In this document: positions 1 through 10,022 of the stretch, one piece after another | Position numbering within the stretch: the first letter of the stretch is position 1 | How the letters are laid out: each line of letters begins with the position of its first letter | From: Globodera rostochiensis | Taxonomy: Eukaryota; Nematoda; Chromadorea; Rhabditida; Heteroderidae | Length of the DNA: 64,000 bases | NCBI GenBank assembly: GCA_018350325.1 | Contig: JAEVLN010000005.1 | Span: 320,142-384,141, forward strand | Reading direction: 5' to 3' | Notes under the pieces: generated by a model | Databases searched by the model: none | What the model saw: the letters and a program-made list of their open reading frames with translations, nothing else | What the model was told of the DNA's origin: nothing | Program-made: the position numbers and the translations under genes

Positions 1-390
1 AACTCTTGGTAAAGTTAGGTCTCGAGCATCACTAGGAAGTGATTGAACACTTTGTCCAATGAATCATCGATTAAAATTTTAGACTGAATTTCACTCGGAA
101 AATTTTTAATTTGGAACAGTCTAAGAACAGTTTACTCTGTTCTGTTCCTGTTCTGTTCTCGAGGTCGGAACAGAACAGGAACATAACAGATAGTCTGTTC
201 TAAGATTTGAGAACAGAACAGGAACAGGTTCAAAATTGTTGGAACAGCAAAAAACTGTTCTAGAGCCCATTTTATAATCCATTTTTTTTTATATTTCGCG
301 ATTTTTATCCATATTTTGCCATTTTTCAAAAAACCTTAACAAAAATGCAATAAAACGAAAAATACACCCCCAGGGATCAACTTTTTAAAA
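1..390 (-). repeat. GTTCTGTTCC-word repeat element with shared core
   Basis: The stretch at about 110-270 is built from GTTCTGTTCC and its complement GGAACAGAAC arranged as inverted arrays, so it can fold back. The same sequence, including the flank from the TCTCGAGCATCACTAG region through the ATGAATCATCGA region, recurs at 16,800-17,035 and, inverted, at 34,940-35,170. On the minus strand at about 390-310 it carries a core (GGTGTATTTTTCGTTTTATT, then TTAAGG) related to cores at 2.2, 3.85 and 9.7 kb. No coding content is seen. It is probably a non-autonomous mobile element cut by the window edge. Confidence 0.6.
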
Positions 391-752
391 ATTTTCAAAA
401 AATACACACGAAATTTCCACTTTATGGCATTCTGACATTATTTAAAAATCCAACGTTAGGGCCTAATATCGCGCGATATTGCATGAAATGCAGTAGCGAT
501 ATGCGGTATGCGATATGCCCAAAAAGGCGATAAATGCGGTAAATACCGCGCGGTTGCGGTAGCGGTAAATTTCATTTCTGGGGGTTTTGCTACCTTCGAC
601 TAATCACGCTAAAAGGGCCGTTCAGATATCACTAGGCGGTGCCGATAGGCGCCGCCGAGAAATTTTACAAAAATGACAATCTTTATTAAGGTAAAATTCA
701 GGAAGATATGATGAATTTGTAACAGATTTGGGGCTTTTTAATCCTTGACTAT
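391..752. other. Non-coding interval with GGTAAATRCCGC-type word repeats
   Basis: No gene is visible. Between 470 and 575 there is a run of near-palindromic words (GCGATAT, GCGGTA, TACCGC), the same style of short-word array seen in other elements of this window. The remainder, up to the 3' end of the first gene, is AT-rich and featureless. Confidence 0.4.
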
Positions 753-1722
753 TCAAATACTTTCCAAATTCGAATTCTCAATTTCCTGAACATTTGCGCC
801 AGCGGAATTCTCTTCCACAGAATGTCCATCGACAGAATTTGGATGAAATTGCTGTCGTTTAAAATACTTTTTCCATCTAACCAAAGTGCTTCTTACAATT
901 TTCAACATTTTGGCAATTTTTTCATCACTAATTTTAGGATTTTGGTCTTTAATTTCATAATAACGTTTCATTAATTCCTTTTGTTTGCTGTGGCGATATT
1001 TATTTGGTTCTGCAAAGGAATTTTGAATTAATTTAAATAAATAAATAAATTAAAAAATACTCACCGGGTTGGCCAAGTTCACGTTTCCAATTGTAAATTG
1101 TTGTAAAACTGAGGCCCAACTCTTTTGCGACAGTTTTATCGATTTGATTTTGAGAGTTTTTGAATCCGTCCCGCTTTAACTCGGCTTTCATTTGATCAAA
1201 TTTTTCTACCAAATTTTTTTGCTCATTTTTTTTCCTCCCAAAGTTATGCATTTTTCGAATTAGGCCAAATTCTTTTTTCCATTCATATATTTGTTTGCGA
1301 TCGACGTTTAAATGTTTAGAAATTTTTTCTTCAATTTGATTCCATTCTTTTTTTGAATATTTTCCTTTTTGTTTAAATTTGAGACTGATCAGACTCTGTG
1401 AGAGAAGGACTCTGATCAGTTGAATTGGGTTCAATTTGTCCAGCGTGATCAGACTCTGTGAGAATAGGATTCTGATCAGTTGAATTGGGTTCAATTTGTC
1501 CAATTTGGGTGTTCTGCCGGTCGATTTGGTGATGGACATTTTGTCCAAAGTTTGTTGGCGCCGGGTTTTCAAATCTTCGGCATCATCTTTGTCCAACCAT
1601 TCATCTACGAATAATTCGTCAAATGTTTGGAGTGGCAATTCCTCCAATTGTACGGATTTGGCTTTGTCCAGTAAATTTGTTACGAAGAATGCCACCAAAA
1701 TTATAACACAAAACTCTTTCAT
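753..1722 (-). CDS. Secreted tri-HTH family protein, copy 1 (frame-switched repeat region)
   Basis: Two exons, 1065-1722 and 753-1009, are joined across a 55-bp phase-1 intron (GTGAGT...TTTGCAG); the product is about 304 residues. I chose the start at 1722 because the other copies align there (Met-x-x-Phe followed by a hydrophobic stretch). Residues 1-20 form a signal peptide, followed by the family block FDELFVDEWLDKDDAEDLKT. Three HTH units follow, each ending in a Trp-Lys motif (IYEWKKEF, IYNWKREL, LVRWKKYF). Oddity: after LKT a one-base loss moves the two 60-bp repeats into another frame, giving hydrophobic LDKLNPIQLIRxLxSQSLI units in place of acidic ones. The frame is recovered where the sequence joins directly to FKQKGK of the first HTH unit. 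Function is unknown; a secreted DNA-binding-like effector is an inference. Confidence 0.75.
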
Positions 1723-2050
1723 TTTATTTGGGCAAAAAACAATCTCTGAATTCAGCAATTAATTTATAATTTAAATGGAAAATTAATTGAAAATTTCTAT
1801 AATTTTGTGATAAAGAATTTCTTGTAAAAATATTCATACATTTTAATGAATAATAAATACACAAATGAAATAATTTGTGAATTTTTAGCCCTAATATATT
1901 GAAGTCACTCAAAAAACAAATAATGTTGGCGATTATTTTCCAAATTTCTGCCAACACTAAAATTATTGATCACAATTGGAGGAAATAGTGACGATTTCCG
2001 GCCGCTTTTATAGAGGCCCGATCTGGCATTTTAAATAATAATATAATAAC
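1723..2050 (-). promoter_or_regulatory. Upstream region of copy 1 with family-conserved block
   Basis: The sequence at 1,920-2,010 (inverted: CCGGAAATCGTCACTATTTC, then a GGCAGAAATTTGGAAAATAA stretch) matches the regions upstream of the copies at 37.4 and 41.4 kb (37,150-37,245 and 41,125-41,210). Conservation between diverged copies suggests retained promoter sequence. No TATA box or trans-splice signal was assigned. Confidence 0.4.
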
Positions 2051-2310
2051 AAATTACAATTTAATAAAATTGTTTTTAGCAGCTCTAATAAAAAAATTAG
2101 AGAAATATTTGATAGAACCAAACCGAAACTTTCGCTTTTTGAACCGAACCGAAAATTTGGGTAGTTTTTTAGGGTTGCGTTTTTCCTTTTTTATAGCTTT
2201 TATGTTAGGCAATTTTTTCAAAAAATATTTGATTTTAGGGGGGTGCATTTTCAGTTTTTGTTTTATTTTTGTTAAGGAATTTTCAAAAATGCTACTTTTT
2301 TGTTAAAAAA
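2051..2310 (+). repeat. Word-repeat element with shared core (ACCGAACCGAAA words)
   Basis: It contains repeated ACCGAA and AACCGAAC words at 2,105-2,160, followed at 2,235-2,290 by the shared core (GGGGGGTGCATTTTCAG, then TTGTTAAGGAATTTTCAAAA). This is the same core, in the same orientation, as at 3.85 and 9.67 kb. No coding sequence is supported. Confidence 0.45.
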
Positions 2311-2952
2311 TCGGAAATAATTTAAAAAGTCTATAGAAAACTCCTCCATAGATACTCACCGAATGTCGTAAGAAATCATTTACATTTCAAAACACCAGAG
2401 CCGAGTTACAGCGGGCGGATTTAAAAAAGTGAAGTAGTTAGAAAGGCGGGACTTCGCGCATTAACGCAGGCCTATTGGGAGGGGGTCGAGGTAATTAAAA
2501 GGATAATCAGTGCCTCGGGCATTAACAAATGAGCTTTTTGGGAGGGGATAATTAGAAAGTTTTTTGATTTGATCAGTACCGCGGGGGCATCTAAAAGCGA
2601 AAAACGAAAAGCTGCTGCTAAAAAAAAAATTGCGCCAGCTGATCGACTACTTCCCAGGCGCACCGGACGAAAACCGAATGATCCGCTCAAGGGTAAATTT
2701 ATCGGTTTGTTTTTGTTTTAAGTAAGAGAGGGGAATCTCCTCCAAAAAATCGAAAAATATGTTTTTTTCGATTTAACTAAATGGCCCGCTCACGTGTGAT
2801 TTTATCGTTTTGTTTTTAGAAGGAAGGGAGAAGTGAATCTCTACCTAAATTTTTTTTTCTATCGGTTTCAGCCCCTAGGAAAACCTATAAAAGTGGTTTT
2901 GAGTGATTTGAGCCTGAGCTCTCAGATCCATATTTTTCAATTTTGTATTAAG
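2311..2952. other. Intergenic interval, no gene recognised
   Basis: Somewhat higher GC than its surroundings at 2,400-2,700, but without a convincing open frame. It could be the degenerate 5' part of the remnant exon that follows. Confidence 0.3.
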
Positions 2953-3165
2953 ATGAACAGCAACGCCCGTCGCCGGATTGTTTCCTCGTCTTCTGATGAA
3001 TCGGCGAGCGAACGGGCGGCTGCATCCAAATCGGCGACGCGATCAAATCGTCAGGAGGGCGGGCGCAATCAACCCAACGAAAAATAGCAACAAAATCTGT
3101 GGCCGATTGTGGTCAAAATTGTGGATGGGCGATGGCCCACCAAAGAAGAAATCGCAATTGCTCTG
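2953..3165 (+). pseudogene. Remnant coding exon, Ser/Arg-rich, interrupted by an in-frame stop
   Basis: The frame from ATG 2953 reads a low-complexity N-terminus (MNSNARRRIVSSSSDES) and meets TAG at 3085-3087. It then continues in the same frame as ordinary-looking protein (WPIVVKIVDGRWPTKEEIA) up to a good donor, CTG|GTAAGT, at 3165/3166. The codon usage and the donor suggest a former first exon of a transposon or host gene. I do not recognise the family and see no downstream exon. Confidence 0.3.
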
Positions 3166-3599
3166 GTAAGTTGAATTTGCACTAAATATTTTTTTTTGTA
3201 TTTTGGCACTGTTCAGCACAAAGGCGCGTCCATTATAACTTATGCATCACTACGTAAACATTACCCCTCCACCAATGCCCAATCGACAACAATAACAAGC
3301 CGGGGGGATGGGAATAGGGGGAAAGGGGGAGGGGGTCTGAAATTTGATTGTCAAAGTAGGAAATTCCCAATCAGAAATATCGGGTGATGCCGTCGCTGAC
3401 GTCTTCAATCGATATTCTGATTGGGAATATTATCTACTTGCATAATATATCACAATAAATTATGTCTTGACTGTTAGGAATTAATTTATTTAAATATTTT
3501 TATTAACATTAGGGTTTAAATTCAACTTTTATTTTTGGTGTTTTTGTTAAAAATGCTTTTGTAAGCTTTGTTTTTAATTTAAAAAATTTAAAGTTCATT

Positions 3600-4250
3600 T
3601 ACAATGAAAAGTTAAAATATGGACAAAAATTGCTAAATATGGACGAATATGGATGAAAATTTTTTCAAATATAGCAAAAAATGGGCAAGATTTCCTAATT
3701 GAAGTAATAGAGAATAAAAATTTTTATATGCTAATTAAGGCATTACAGAGAATTTTTTCAAAATTTAAAATTTTCATTTTTTTCGTGCAGAATTTTTTCT
3801 ATTTTAGGGGGTGCATTCTTTTTTGAAAAAATCAATTATTAGTGGTGCATTTTTCGTTTTTATTGTATTTTTTTGAAGGAATTTTTGAAAAATGGCGAAT
3901 TATGGATAAAATCGCAAAATATGGAATGGCTCTAGTAGCTCAAACAAAGTTAAAAACATTATTTATGAATATTTATACGCTGCTCCGAGTGCGCTGGATT
4001 TCCATATAAATAGTCACCCTGTTAATAAATAGAGTTGGCCGGGACCGGGATCCCGACCGGGACCCGTCGGGAAATTCCCGGTTTTTTTTGAATCCCAATC
4101 CCGGTCTCGGTATTTGAAAAATCGTAATCCCGATCCCGATCACGGTCTCGGTTTTTGAAAAGGCGAAAACCCGATCCCCGCTTTCATGCTCCCGGTCAAT
4201 CCCGGTCCCGATTTTTCCCAAAAATAACCGGTCCCGGCCAACTCTATAAT
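3600..4250 (+). repeat. Word-repeat element with CCGGGATCCC words and shared core
   Basis: The shared core lies at 3,845-3,900 (GGTGCATTTTTCGTTTTTAT, then GAAGGAATTTTTGAAAAATGG) and is followed by GGATAAAATCGCAAAATATG and GCTCTAG, as in the element at the window start. At 4,030-4,245 there are arrays of CCCGGTC / GACCGGG / CGGGATCCCG words in both orientations. Short open frames through this array are artefacts of the repeats. Confidence 0.5.
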
Positions 4251-4613
4251 AAATAAATACACTAATTTTATGTTAATGTTAAACTGAATAATTTTGTAAT
4301 AATGGAAATTTACCCAACAATTTGACCTTTAAAATTATGGAGAAATCAGAAAACCCCTAACCCCGACTCCGGACTGATTTGAGTAAGCAGGAAAAGACCA
4401 AAAAGTCGGAAAACCCTGCGATTTTAATTCAAATTTAGCATGAACATTATGCAATATTTTGAAGTATTTGACTATATTTTCTTTACAAAAAAAGGAATGA
4501 TTCGCGTCTTTAGCGAAGGCGAAAGAAATTTTTGGCTTTTCTGATTCCCTTCCCCTCTCCTCCCCACTACAGCACTTTCTTTCATTTTGGCCTACCCATC
4601 TCACTCATTCACA

Positions 4614-4969
4614 ATGTCATCGCAAATGTTGCTCATATTCCCTCGTAAGAGGAAGCGATGTATAGGCCAGCCAAACTTTGCCACTTAAACCGATAACAAA
4701 TTATAGACAAATTAATCATTTCTAGGCTAGATAAAACTACTACATAACGGTCTGACCAATTAGGCTCGGTACTGAAATTGTAAGCCCCTGACATTCAAAA
4801 GCCGTCTCGCGTCGCCAAAAGCATGCTTAACCCATTTTAAATTTTATTTCAGGCGAAGTGATGGAGAAAACTGAAGCCGCAGACCGCTGCAGGACGGCTG
4901 GTGTGCCATACGTGGAGTTCAGTAAAGGTGAATATTTCTGGTGGAAGAAGAGGCCCATAATGACAGGAG
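4614..4969 (+). CDS. Candidate short spliced coding segment, unknown function
   Basis: A possible first exon, 4614-4644 (MSSQMLLIFPR), ends at C|GTAAGA in phase 1. A second, 4853-4969, lies between TTTCAG and G|GTAAAG, also phase 1, and encodes a compact segment ending FSKGEYFWWKKRPIMTG. Phases agree and no stop intervenes. I see no further exon downstream, so this is either the 5' part of a gene whose end is lost or a chance pairing. No family is recognised. Confidence 0.3.
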
Positions 4970-5384
4970 GTAAAGCACAAGGAGTAAAATTGACCAATTG
5001 GTGGCGCTAAGTTGAATTTGAAATTCGGTCCAAAGTCCTCTCTTTGCCTTTTACTAGACTGCAGGGATGAAACCTCACCGCTTTTGATAATTGGCCAAAC
5101 CTGTGAATAAACGTCAGGTCATGTTTGAAATGTTAAGATGCGGAAATTAGGGTAATCCAAACTGCCGCACCTAATCGTTCATTCATTTCCTCTTCTACCA
5201 CTTCAAAATTTAAGCTAACAGGCAAAACTCAAATCCCACTTTTCGGACACAGATCGAGGACGATCTCCCCCAGGAAAAAAGGTGTAAGGCACAGTGTATA
5301 AAAGATTTAATTGGCCCATTTAATTCTCTAACTGTGGACGAAAGAAATGACGATGAATGAAAATAAATCCGCACGATAGTGGAC

Positions 5385-5996
5385 GGTGATTATCATTAAA
5401 TCTTATAAATTCTAATAAAGGTAATGAGAATTTTAAAAACAAATTTTAAACAAAAAATTTAGGAAACGCCCTGGCGGCTTTAGGAAACGACCTGGCGGCT
5501 TTAAGAAACGCCCTGGCGGCTTTAGGAAACGCCCTGGCGGCTTTAGGAAACGCCCTGGCGGCTTTAGGAAACGCCCTGGCGGCTTGAGGAAACGCCCTGG
5601 CGGCTTTAGTTAACGCCCTGGCGGCTTTAGGAAACGCCCTGGCGGCTTAAGGAAACGCCCTGGCGGCTTTAGGAAACGCCCTGGCGGCTTTAGGAAACGC
5701 CCTGGCGGCTTTAGGAAACGCCCTGGCGGCTTTAGGAAACGCCCTGGCGGCTTTAGGAAACGCCCTGGCGGATTTAGGAAACGCCCTAGCACCGTTAGTG
5801 ACCATTAATTTATCAATAAACTTTCTAAATGCTAATGAATGTAATAATATTGACTGACAAACGGTATGCGAAGTGAATGTGGAAGAAAGAAGGAAGACTA
5901 AATAAATCCCACTGTAGATAGGCACTGATTATCATTAATCTTATAAATTCTAATAAAGGTAATGAGAATTTTAAAAACAAATTTTAAACAAAAAAA
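5385..5996. repeat. 21-bp minisatellite flanked by about 70-bp direct repeats
   Basis: From about 5,459 to 5,795 a 21-bp unit (GGAAACGCCCTGGCGGCTTTA) is repeated about 16 times head to tail, with few variants (GGCTTGA, GGCTTAA, TTAACGCC). Because 21 is a multiple of three, all frames stay open on the minus strand; those frames are not genes. The array is bracketed by near-identical sequence at about 5,387-5,457 and 5,928-5,996 (ATTATCATTAA through AAATTTTAAACAAAAAA), so array and flank look duplicated together just downstream of copy 2. Confidence 0.85.
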
Positions 5997-6078
5997 AGAA
6001 TACATTTTTCTGAAATCATTGACTATTCTAATACGTCATAATTTGGATTCCCAATTTCCTGAATTATTGAGCCGGCAT

Positions 6079-7503
6079 TCAATTCCACAGATTGTCATTG
6101 ACAGAATTTGGATGAATTTGCTGTCGTTTAAATTGCCTTTTCCATCTAACCAAAGTATCAGTTCCAATTTTCAAAATTTTGGCAATGTCTACATCTCTAA
6201 TTTTAGGATTTTGGCCTTTAATTTCATAATAACGTTTCAGCAATTTGTGTTTATTTGATACTGTAAAGATAAAAATATAGAAACCCAACTGTCAAACGCT
6301 CAAATTGCCTTGCTTAACCAAAAGGGCACTAATTCCTTTTTTAAATATATTTATATATGATTGACTTTTAAATATTTTTATACGAAAATTCAGTTTTGAA
6401 TATTGGATGCAATTTTTGCGCCCAATAAAATAATGTATTTAAATTTAAAACTTAAATTTTTTAATGGCTCGATATTAATAAATATAAATCTTACTAGTTT
6501 GGCCAAGTTCACGTTTCCAATTGTAAATTGTTCTGAAATTGAGGCCCAACTCTTTTCCGACAGTTTTATCTAATTCATTTTGATATGAACTTTTAAATCC
6601 GTCCCGCTTTAACTCGGCTTTCTTTTGATAAAATCTCTCTGTTAAATGTTTCCGTTCTTCTTTTTCATATAATACTTTTTGACTTAGGCCAAATTCTTTT
6701 TTCCATTCATATATTTTTGAGCGACTGACTTGTAAATGTTTAGCAATTTTATCCTCTATTTTTGTTCGTTCTTTGTAAGGAAATTTTCCTTTTTGCTTAA
6801 ATTCGTCTTTAATTGCCTGGAATTTGTCGATAATTTTACGCTTTCGATCATCTTCAGCAATATTTTCGCTTGAAGAAACTTCGTTTTGTTCTTTAGCGTT
6901 TTTGGCATTATCAGAGTGATCAGACTCTGTGAGAGGAGTATTCTGATCAGTTGAATTGAGTTCAATTTGTCCAAGGTGATCAGACTCTGTGAGTGGAGGA
7001 TTCTGATCAGTTGAATTGAGTTCAATTTGTCCAAGGTGATCAGACTCTGTGAGAGGAGCATTCTGATCAGTTGAATTGGGAATTTGTCCAGAATGACCAG
7101 ACTCTGTGAGAGGAGCATTCTGATCAGTTGAATTGGGAATTTGTCCAGAGTGACCAGACTCTGTTAGAGAAGCATTCTGATCAGTTGAATTGGGTTCAAT
7201 TTGTCCAGAGTGATTAGACTCTGTGAGAGGAGCATTCTGATCAGTTGAATTGAGTTCAATTTGTCCAAGCTGGGGGGTGTTCTGTCGGTCGATTTGGTGA
7301 TGGACACTTTGTCCAAAGTTTGTTGACGGCGCCGGTGTTTTCAAATTTTCGGCTTCATCTTTGTCCCACCATTCATCTACGAATAATTCGTCAAATGTTT
7401 GGAGTGGCAATTCCTCCAATTCCTTCAATTGTACGGATTCGGCTTTGTCCAGTGATTTTGTTGCAAAAAATGGCACCAAAATTAAAATCCAAAATCCTTT
7501 CAT
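6079..7503 (-). CDS. Secreted tri-HTH family protein, copy 2 (six repeats)
   Basis: Exons 6495-7503 and 6079-6260 join across a 234-bp phase-1 intron (GTAAGATT...TTTACAG), giving about 396 residues, the longest copy. A signal peptide (MKGFWILILVPFFATKSLDKA) is followed by ELPLQTFDELFVDEWWDKDEAENLKT. Six consecutive units of about 20 residues follow (GQIEPNSTDQNAPLTESxHS type; two units lack a residue), then a Lys/Glu-rich stretch and HTH units with IYEWKKEF, IYNWKREL and LVRWKRQF. The second exon starts slightly shorter than in its relatives. The intron is four times longer than the family norm. Secretion follows from the signal peptide; nucleic-acid binding is inferred from the HTH-like units only. 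Confidence 0.85.
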
Positions 7504-8480
7504 TTTATTTGAGCAAAACAACCTCTGAATTTAGAAGATTTAATAATCATATATGGTACTTTTAGGCTTGAAAAATCTCAAATAGTCGTTTAAATAGATG
7601 CGATTTGCCAAAATAGGCTCCAAAAATCGGGTTCATAATCAAAAATAGGTGCGAAAAAAGGTCATATGAAAAATTTGTCACTTTTTTTGTATAAAGGAAT
7701 TTCGCTCATAATTTTTTTAAAGAATAATAAAGTAACAAATTTTGAAAGTTTTAATAAATATTATTTAGCTTTGATATATTCTTAAATATTATTTTTTATA
7801 CATGTCTCTCCCAAATATTACAGGATTCATAAATATTTCCCCCTCTTTTGAACCTTGATCAAATCAATATTCTTCTACTAAATCATCATTTTTCATCATT
7901 TAAATCGAATATCGCCAAATACATTAAAAAATCATTGGCTTCCTTCTCAATGTCCGCCCATAAAAATGTGAATAGCAGAGGGACGGATTAATTATACTCC
8001 AACGAAAGATATTGAAACAGCAATTAATTTACTTCATAAATACAAATAATGAGTTAAAATGATTAAAAACAATTTATAAATATTGATAATATTATTAATT
8101 ATACTGTAGGACTCTTCTCGCTCTCTTTATATTTTATGTTCGAAACATTTCGCCAAGTCAAAATATCCCAATTCATATTCAAAGCGAGTACTCAGATGCT
8201 GAAATCCGGGGGCTCAATTTTTGAGTAATCTCGCCCGAACTCCGGGTTTTGGGATCTTTAAGGCCGATGTTTATCGCGCCCCAAGTTTTAGTTCAATGCC
8301 CTTCAAACTGAAATTGGTGGTGTAAAGCAGAGTAGAAGAGCTCTGCAGGTCGAAAATTCCAATTTTTTGAGAAATGAAAATTCAAAAAATATTTAATTTT
8401 GTCGGCTTAAAAGATATTTAATTTTAAGATTTAGGTAAATCAAATTTTCTTATTGTAGCACTTCTGAACGTTCGATGCTC
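7504..8480. other. AT-rich intergenic region upstream of copy 2
   Basis: No gene is seen. At 7,850-7,875 it contains GAACCTTGATCAAATCAATA, the family-conserved upstream block in diverged form, about 350 bp from the copy 2 start. The rest is AT-rich sequence with a short GC-richer patch around 8,200-8,350 that has no supported frame. Confidence 0.4.
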
Positions 8481-8504
8481 TCGTCGGATGAGAATTTCTG
8501 GCCG

Positions 8505-9048
8505 AATGTTTCATCAACCGGACGTTTCATTACCCGGACGTTTCATCACCCGGACGTTTCATTACCCGGATATTTTATTACCCGGATGTTTTATTACCCG
8601 GATGTTTCATTACCCGGACGTTTAATTACCCGGACGTTTAATTATCCGGATGTTTCATCAACCGAATGTTTAATCAACCGGACGTTTCATTACCCGGACG
8701 TTTCATCACCCGGACGTTTCATTACCTAGATGTTTCATTACCCGGATGTTTTATTACCCGGATGTTTCATTACCCGGACGTTTCATTACCCGGACGTTTC
8801 ATTACCCGGACGTTTCATTACCCGGACGTTTCATTACCCGGACGTTTCATTACCCGGACGTTTCATTACCCGGACGTTTCATTACCCGGACGTTTCATTA
8901 CCCGGATGTTTCATTACCCGGACGTTTCATCACCCGGACGTTTCATTACCCTTATGTTTTATTACCCGGATGTTTCATCAACCGGATGTTTCATCAACCG
9001 GACGTTTCATTACCCGGACGTTTCATCACCCGGACGTTTCATTACCTG
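8505..9048. repeat. 16-bp minisatellite (CGGACGTTTCATTACC)n
   Basis: About 34 head-to-tail copies of a 16-bp unit with internal variants (CGGATG, ATCAACC, ATTTTATT). The centre (8,770-8,920) is the most homogeneous, which suggests expansion from the middle. Because 16 is not a multiple of three, the array reads open in all three plus-strand frames as the same peptide motif; those frames are not genes. Confidence 0.9.
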
Positions 9049-9480
9049 GCTTTGCTGGCCGAACTTGAAAGACATTTAGAACCAAACCATAGTTTATGAA
9101 ACGATGAAATAATGGTGAAAAGGTTCAAAGTAAAAGTAATAATACGCTAGACTCATTTTATGCTAAAATGCTTAATTTAATTAACAGAAAATGAAATTTT
9201 CTAGAAAACACCTAAAGTATCGATCGAACAAATTGTGGTTTCAAAATATCTAAAACAAATTCAGCTCGGAATTTTTCAATCTGTCGCTCAACACTCGGGT
9301 TCAGGCCGTCTCCTGCAGTCCCACTGCATTTTTGCGGCGCCCGCGCGTCGTTACCTCGTTCGCTTGAGTTCAACAAATTAGTCAAAATTCAAATTAGGAT
9401 CAATTTTAAAAGAGCCTTTTTAACTGGATTGTATTTTCCCTTATAGCATTTATAAGGGGGTCAGAGAGCCAATAGGCGGT
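9049..9480. other. Intergenic interval, no feature recognised
   Basis: No convincing frame, RNA or repeat structure is seen apart from a short GC-rich patch at 9,290-9,365. Confidence 0.3.
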
Positions 9481-9489
9481 TATTAGTGC

Positions 9490-9860
9490 TGCACGCGACC
9501 CGATTTAAGGAGACTCGAGAGTCGAGACCGAAAAATGACCCCGAGACTCGAGACCCAAAAAAACCGAGAAATTTCTCGAGTCGGGACTCCAGAACCGAGA
9601 AATTCCGAATTTTTTTTGAAATTTACAAAAAATTTTGATAAGTTCCACAAATTTTCAATGTCGATTTTTAAGGGTGCATTCTCCGTTTGTACTGCTATTT
9701 TGTTAAGGAATTTTCAAAATTCGATTTTTTGCAAATTCTGCTTTACTTTAAGGGGGGGGCAGGAACGTAGCCAGGATTTTTTTCGGGGGCGGGGCAAATA
9801 GTCGATTCTAGGGGTTTTCTCGAGTCGAGACTCGAGACCGAGACTCTCGTGCAGCACTAG
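9490..9860 (+). repeat. Word-repeat element with ACTCGAGACC words and shared core
   Basis: Both ends carry arrays of the near-palindromic words GACTCGAGA and TCTCGAGTC (9,510-9,600 and 9,815-9,860), and both ends begin or finish next to a GTGCTGCACG / GTGCAGCAC pair (9,487 and 9,849). This gives inverted termini. The interior at 9,668-9,722 has the shared core (AGGGTGCATTCTCCGTTTG, then TTGTTAAGGAATTTTCAAAA). It is a non-autonomous element about 370 bp long. Confidence 0.6.
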
Positions 9861-10022
9861 CGGTTACCAGGTAAAATGGAAACATTTTGCTGACTTTTAG
9901 AAAACGACAGTCGGCGTGCAAAAATTAAAACAAAATCGATTTGTTTTCAAAGCTTTTCCTTATTTTCTGAGACAACCCCCCGAGTTCTGTTTAAAGCATT
10001 TTTAAATATTATTTAATTTTGG

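Noticed and set aside
5460..5800. Possible CRISPR array in the minisatellites
   Set aside because: Units are contiguous with no unique spacers, and the sequence is eukaryotic.
5610..5925. Open frames through the 21-bp minisatellite (repeated GRFLKPP and AFPKAAR peptides)
   Set aside because: The unit length is a multiple of three, so frames stay open automatically; there is no start context, splice signal or non-repeat domain.
6756..7118. Shadow frames with LIRILLSQSLITLDKLN repeats inside copies 2, 3, 6, 8, 9 and 10
   Set aside because: They are the alternative frame of the 60-bp repeats and lack a signal peptide or exon structure; only in copy 1 is this frame part of the main reading frame.
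8475..9099. Four overlapping open frames with repeated FITRTFHYPDVSLPG peptide
   Set aside because: A 16-bp unit gives the same peptide in all three frames; this is a repeat property and not coding evidence.
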